The notes under the pieces are model-generated. The model had not been told where the DNA came from and did not search any database. It was given only the letters and a program-made list of their open reading frames with translations. A stretch of 5,607 nucleotides of DNA, taken from positions 1 through 5,607 of the forward strand of contig JASLGJ010000009.1 of NCBI GenBank assembly GCA_030150085.1, read 5' to 3'. Source of the stretch: Candidatus Elarobacter sp. (lineage in GTDB: Bacteria; Vulcanimicrobiota; Vulcanimicrobiia; Vulcanimicrobiales; Vulcanimicrobiaceae). This document shows, one piece after another, positions 5,080 through 5,607 of the stretch. The position numbers were made by a program, and so were the translations under genes. Positions within the stretch are counted from its first letter, which is position 1. The number at the start of each line of letters is the position of its first letter.

Positions 5080-5112
5080 GCCCTCTTGTCCTGGCTTAAG
5101 AGGGCTTAAGAC
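5080..5112. promoter_or_regulatory. candidate operator: 8-bp inverted repeat interlocked with a 10-bp direct repeat
   Basis: GCCCTCTT (5080-5087) and AAGAGGGC (5098-5105) form a perfect inverted repeat with 10-nt spacing (half-site centres 18 bp apart). Overlapping it, GGCTTAAGAG (5093-5102) and GGCTTAAGAC (5103-5112) repeat in tandem with a 10-bp period, putting two CTTAAG palindromes on the same helical face. It lies between divergent prs and uvrB, 77 nt before the uvrB ATG. It could bind a regulator of either gene; a LexA-type SOS operator for uvrB is one possibility, but the sequence matches no LexA box I know. Confidence 0.45.
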
Positions 5113-5153
5113 TGGGCCGTTCGGGCCGCGCCCGCGCTCGGCGGCGCCACCAT

Positions 5154-5168
5154 GCCGCCCCGGGCGGC
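5154..5168. promoter_or_regulatory. GC palindrome just upstream of uvrB
   Basis: GCCGCCC (5154-5160) and GGGCGGC (5162-5168) are complementary around one base; as a hairpin this gives 6 bp with a 3-nt loop. It ends 13 nt before the uvrB ATG and two bases before TATGAC (5171-5176), a -10-like hexamer. It may be a protein site next to the promoter or an mRNA structure. The role is inferred from position only. Confidence 0.35.
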
Positions 5169-5181
5169 GTTATGACCTTGC

Positions 5182-5607
5182 ATGCCCAAGTTCGAGCTCG
5201 TTTCGTCGTACCCGCTGGCCGGCGACCAGCCCAAGGCCACCCAGGCCCTGGCCGAGGGCATCCTGCGCGGCGACCGGGCCCAGACGCTGCTGGGCGTGAC
5301 CGGCTCGGGCAAGACCATGGCGATGGCGCGGGTCGTCGAGCTGGTTCAGAAGCCGACCCTGGTGCTGTGCCACAACAAGACCCTGGCGGCCCAGCTGTGC
5401 GCCGAGTTCCGCGACTTCTTTCCGAAGAACGCGGTCGAGTACTTCGTCTCGTACTTCGATTACTATCAGCCCGAGGCGTACGTCGCGCACACCGACACCT
5501 ACATCGCCAAGGACAGCTCGGTCAACGACGAGGTCGAGCGGCTGCGCCACTCCGCCACCCAGTCGCTGCTGACCCGGCCCGACACGCTGATCGTGGCCTC
5601 GGTGTCG
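5182..5607 (+). CDS. uvrB: excinuclease ABC subunit B, N-terminal part
   Basis: 142 codons are present; the gene runs off the right edge. UvrB is the damage-verifying helicase-like subunit of nucleotide excision repair; it is loaded by UvrA and then recruits UvrC. Visible are the start [14 protein letters not shown] (4-17) with the GDQP motif, Walker A GVTGSGKT (38-45), [11 protein letters not shown] (62-72), and the damage-probing beta-hairpin region [15 protein letters not shown] (87-101) with its tyrosines, then [23 protein letters not shown]. The common AYVP reads AYVA. The ATG at 5182-5184 is the first in-frame start after an in-frame TGA (5173-5175). No Shine-Dalgarno is seen; TATGAC at 5171-5176 is a -10-like hexamer whose distance would place transcription near the ATG, so a leaderless mRNA is possible. 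Confidence 0.96.
   Translation, partial: MPKFELVSSYPLAGDQPKATQALAEGILRGDRAQTLLGVTGSGKTMAMARVVELVQKPTLVLCHNKTLAAQLCAEFRDFFPKNAVEYFVSYFDYYQPEAYVAHTDTYIAKDSSVNDEVERLRHSATQSLLTRPDTLIVASVS

Noticed and set aside
3232..5109. 625-codon open frame on the + strand opposite prs and rplY, and similar long frames at 573-1721 and 1379-2029
   Set aside because: These are antisense shadows created by high GC. They are Arg/Asp/Gly-rich with no domain, and the opposite strand encodes unmistakable Prs and L25 (or the kinase-like and LolA-like proteins).

Overview
The window is a GC-rich stretch of bacterial chromosome with third codon positions dominated by G and C. By eye it is around two thirds or more G+C. 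Reading frames are tightly packed, and three core genes begin with GTG or TTG. No insertion sequence, tRNA, rRNA, CRISPR array or phage gene is visible. The gene order prs-rplY(ctc)-pth, with an L25 of the long TL5/Ctc type, is common in Gram-positive and deep-branching phyla. Together with the high GC and the TTCGGC/GCCGAA hairpins, it would fit an uncultivated phylum such as Eremiobacterota (WPS-2) or Dormibacterota. That placement is a weak inference, because the window carries no taxonomic marker.

Layout. At the left edge (3-503, + strand) is the 3' part of an M48/Ste24-type membrane metallopeptidase homologue whose zinc motif looks degraded. It converges on a block of six minus-strand genes across two back-to-back GC hairpins (505-550). 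Read in transcription order from the right, the block is: prs (PRPP synthetase, 5004-3985), rplY (ribosomal protein L25/Ctc, 3975-3322), pth (peptidyl-tRNA hydrolase, 3297-2707), a secreted CAP/SCP-domain protein (2645-2142), a shortened acetylglutamate-kinase-like protein (2008-1340) and a secreted LolA/DUF4412-like protein (1343-558). The last two overlap by 4 bp (ATGA). Divergent from prs, across a 177-bp intergenic region holding three inverted repeats and a 10-bp-period direct repeat, is the 5' end of uvrB (5182 to the right edge).

How the genes fit together. The first three minus-strand genes are a classic housekeeping cluster for nucleotide precursor supply and translation (PRPP; 5S rRNA-binding L25; recycling of peptidyl-tRNA). 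The gaps of 9 and 24 nt suggest one transcript. The CAP gene follows after 61 nt and could be read through. The argB-like/lolA-like pair has a 133-nt leader with its own strong Shine-Dalgarno and a hairpin after the upstream stop, so it is probably a separate unit. uvrB is an independent DNA-repair gene.

Most of the window is ordinary core genome. The points most worth a second look are: the M48 homologue in which HExxH reads RDDVH; the acetylglutamate-kinase-like protein lacking several key residues of its family; the recurrent TTCGGC/GCCGAA hairpins set against stop codons; and the interlocked repeats in the prs/uvrB intergenic region. I see no clear new multi-gene system.
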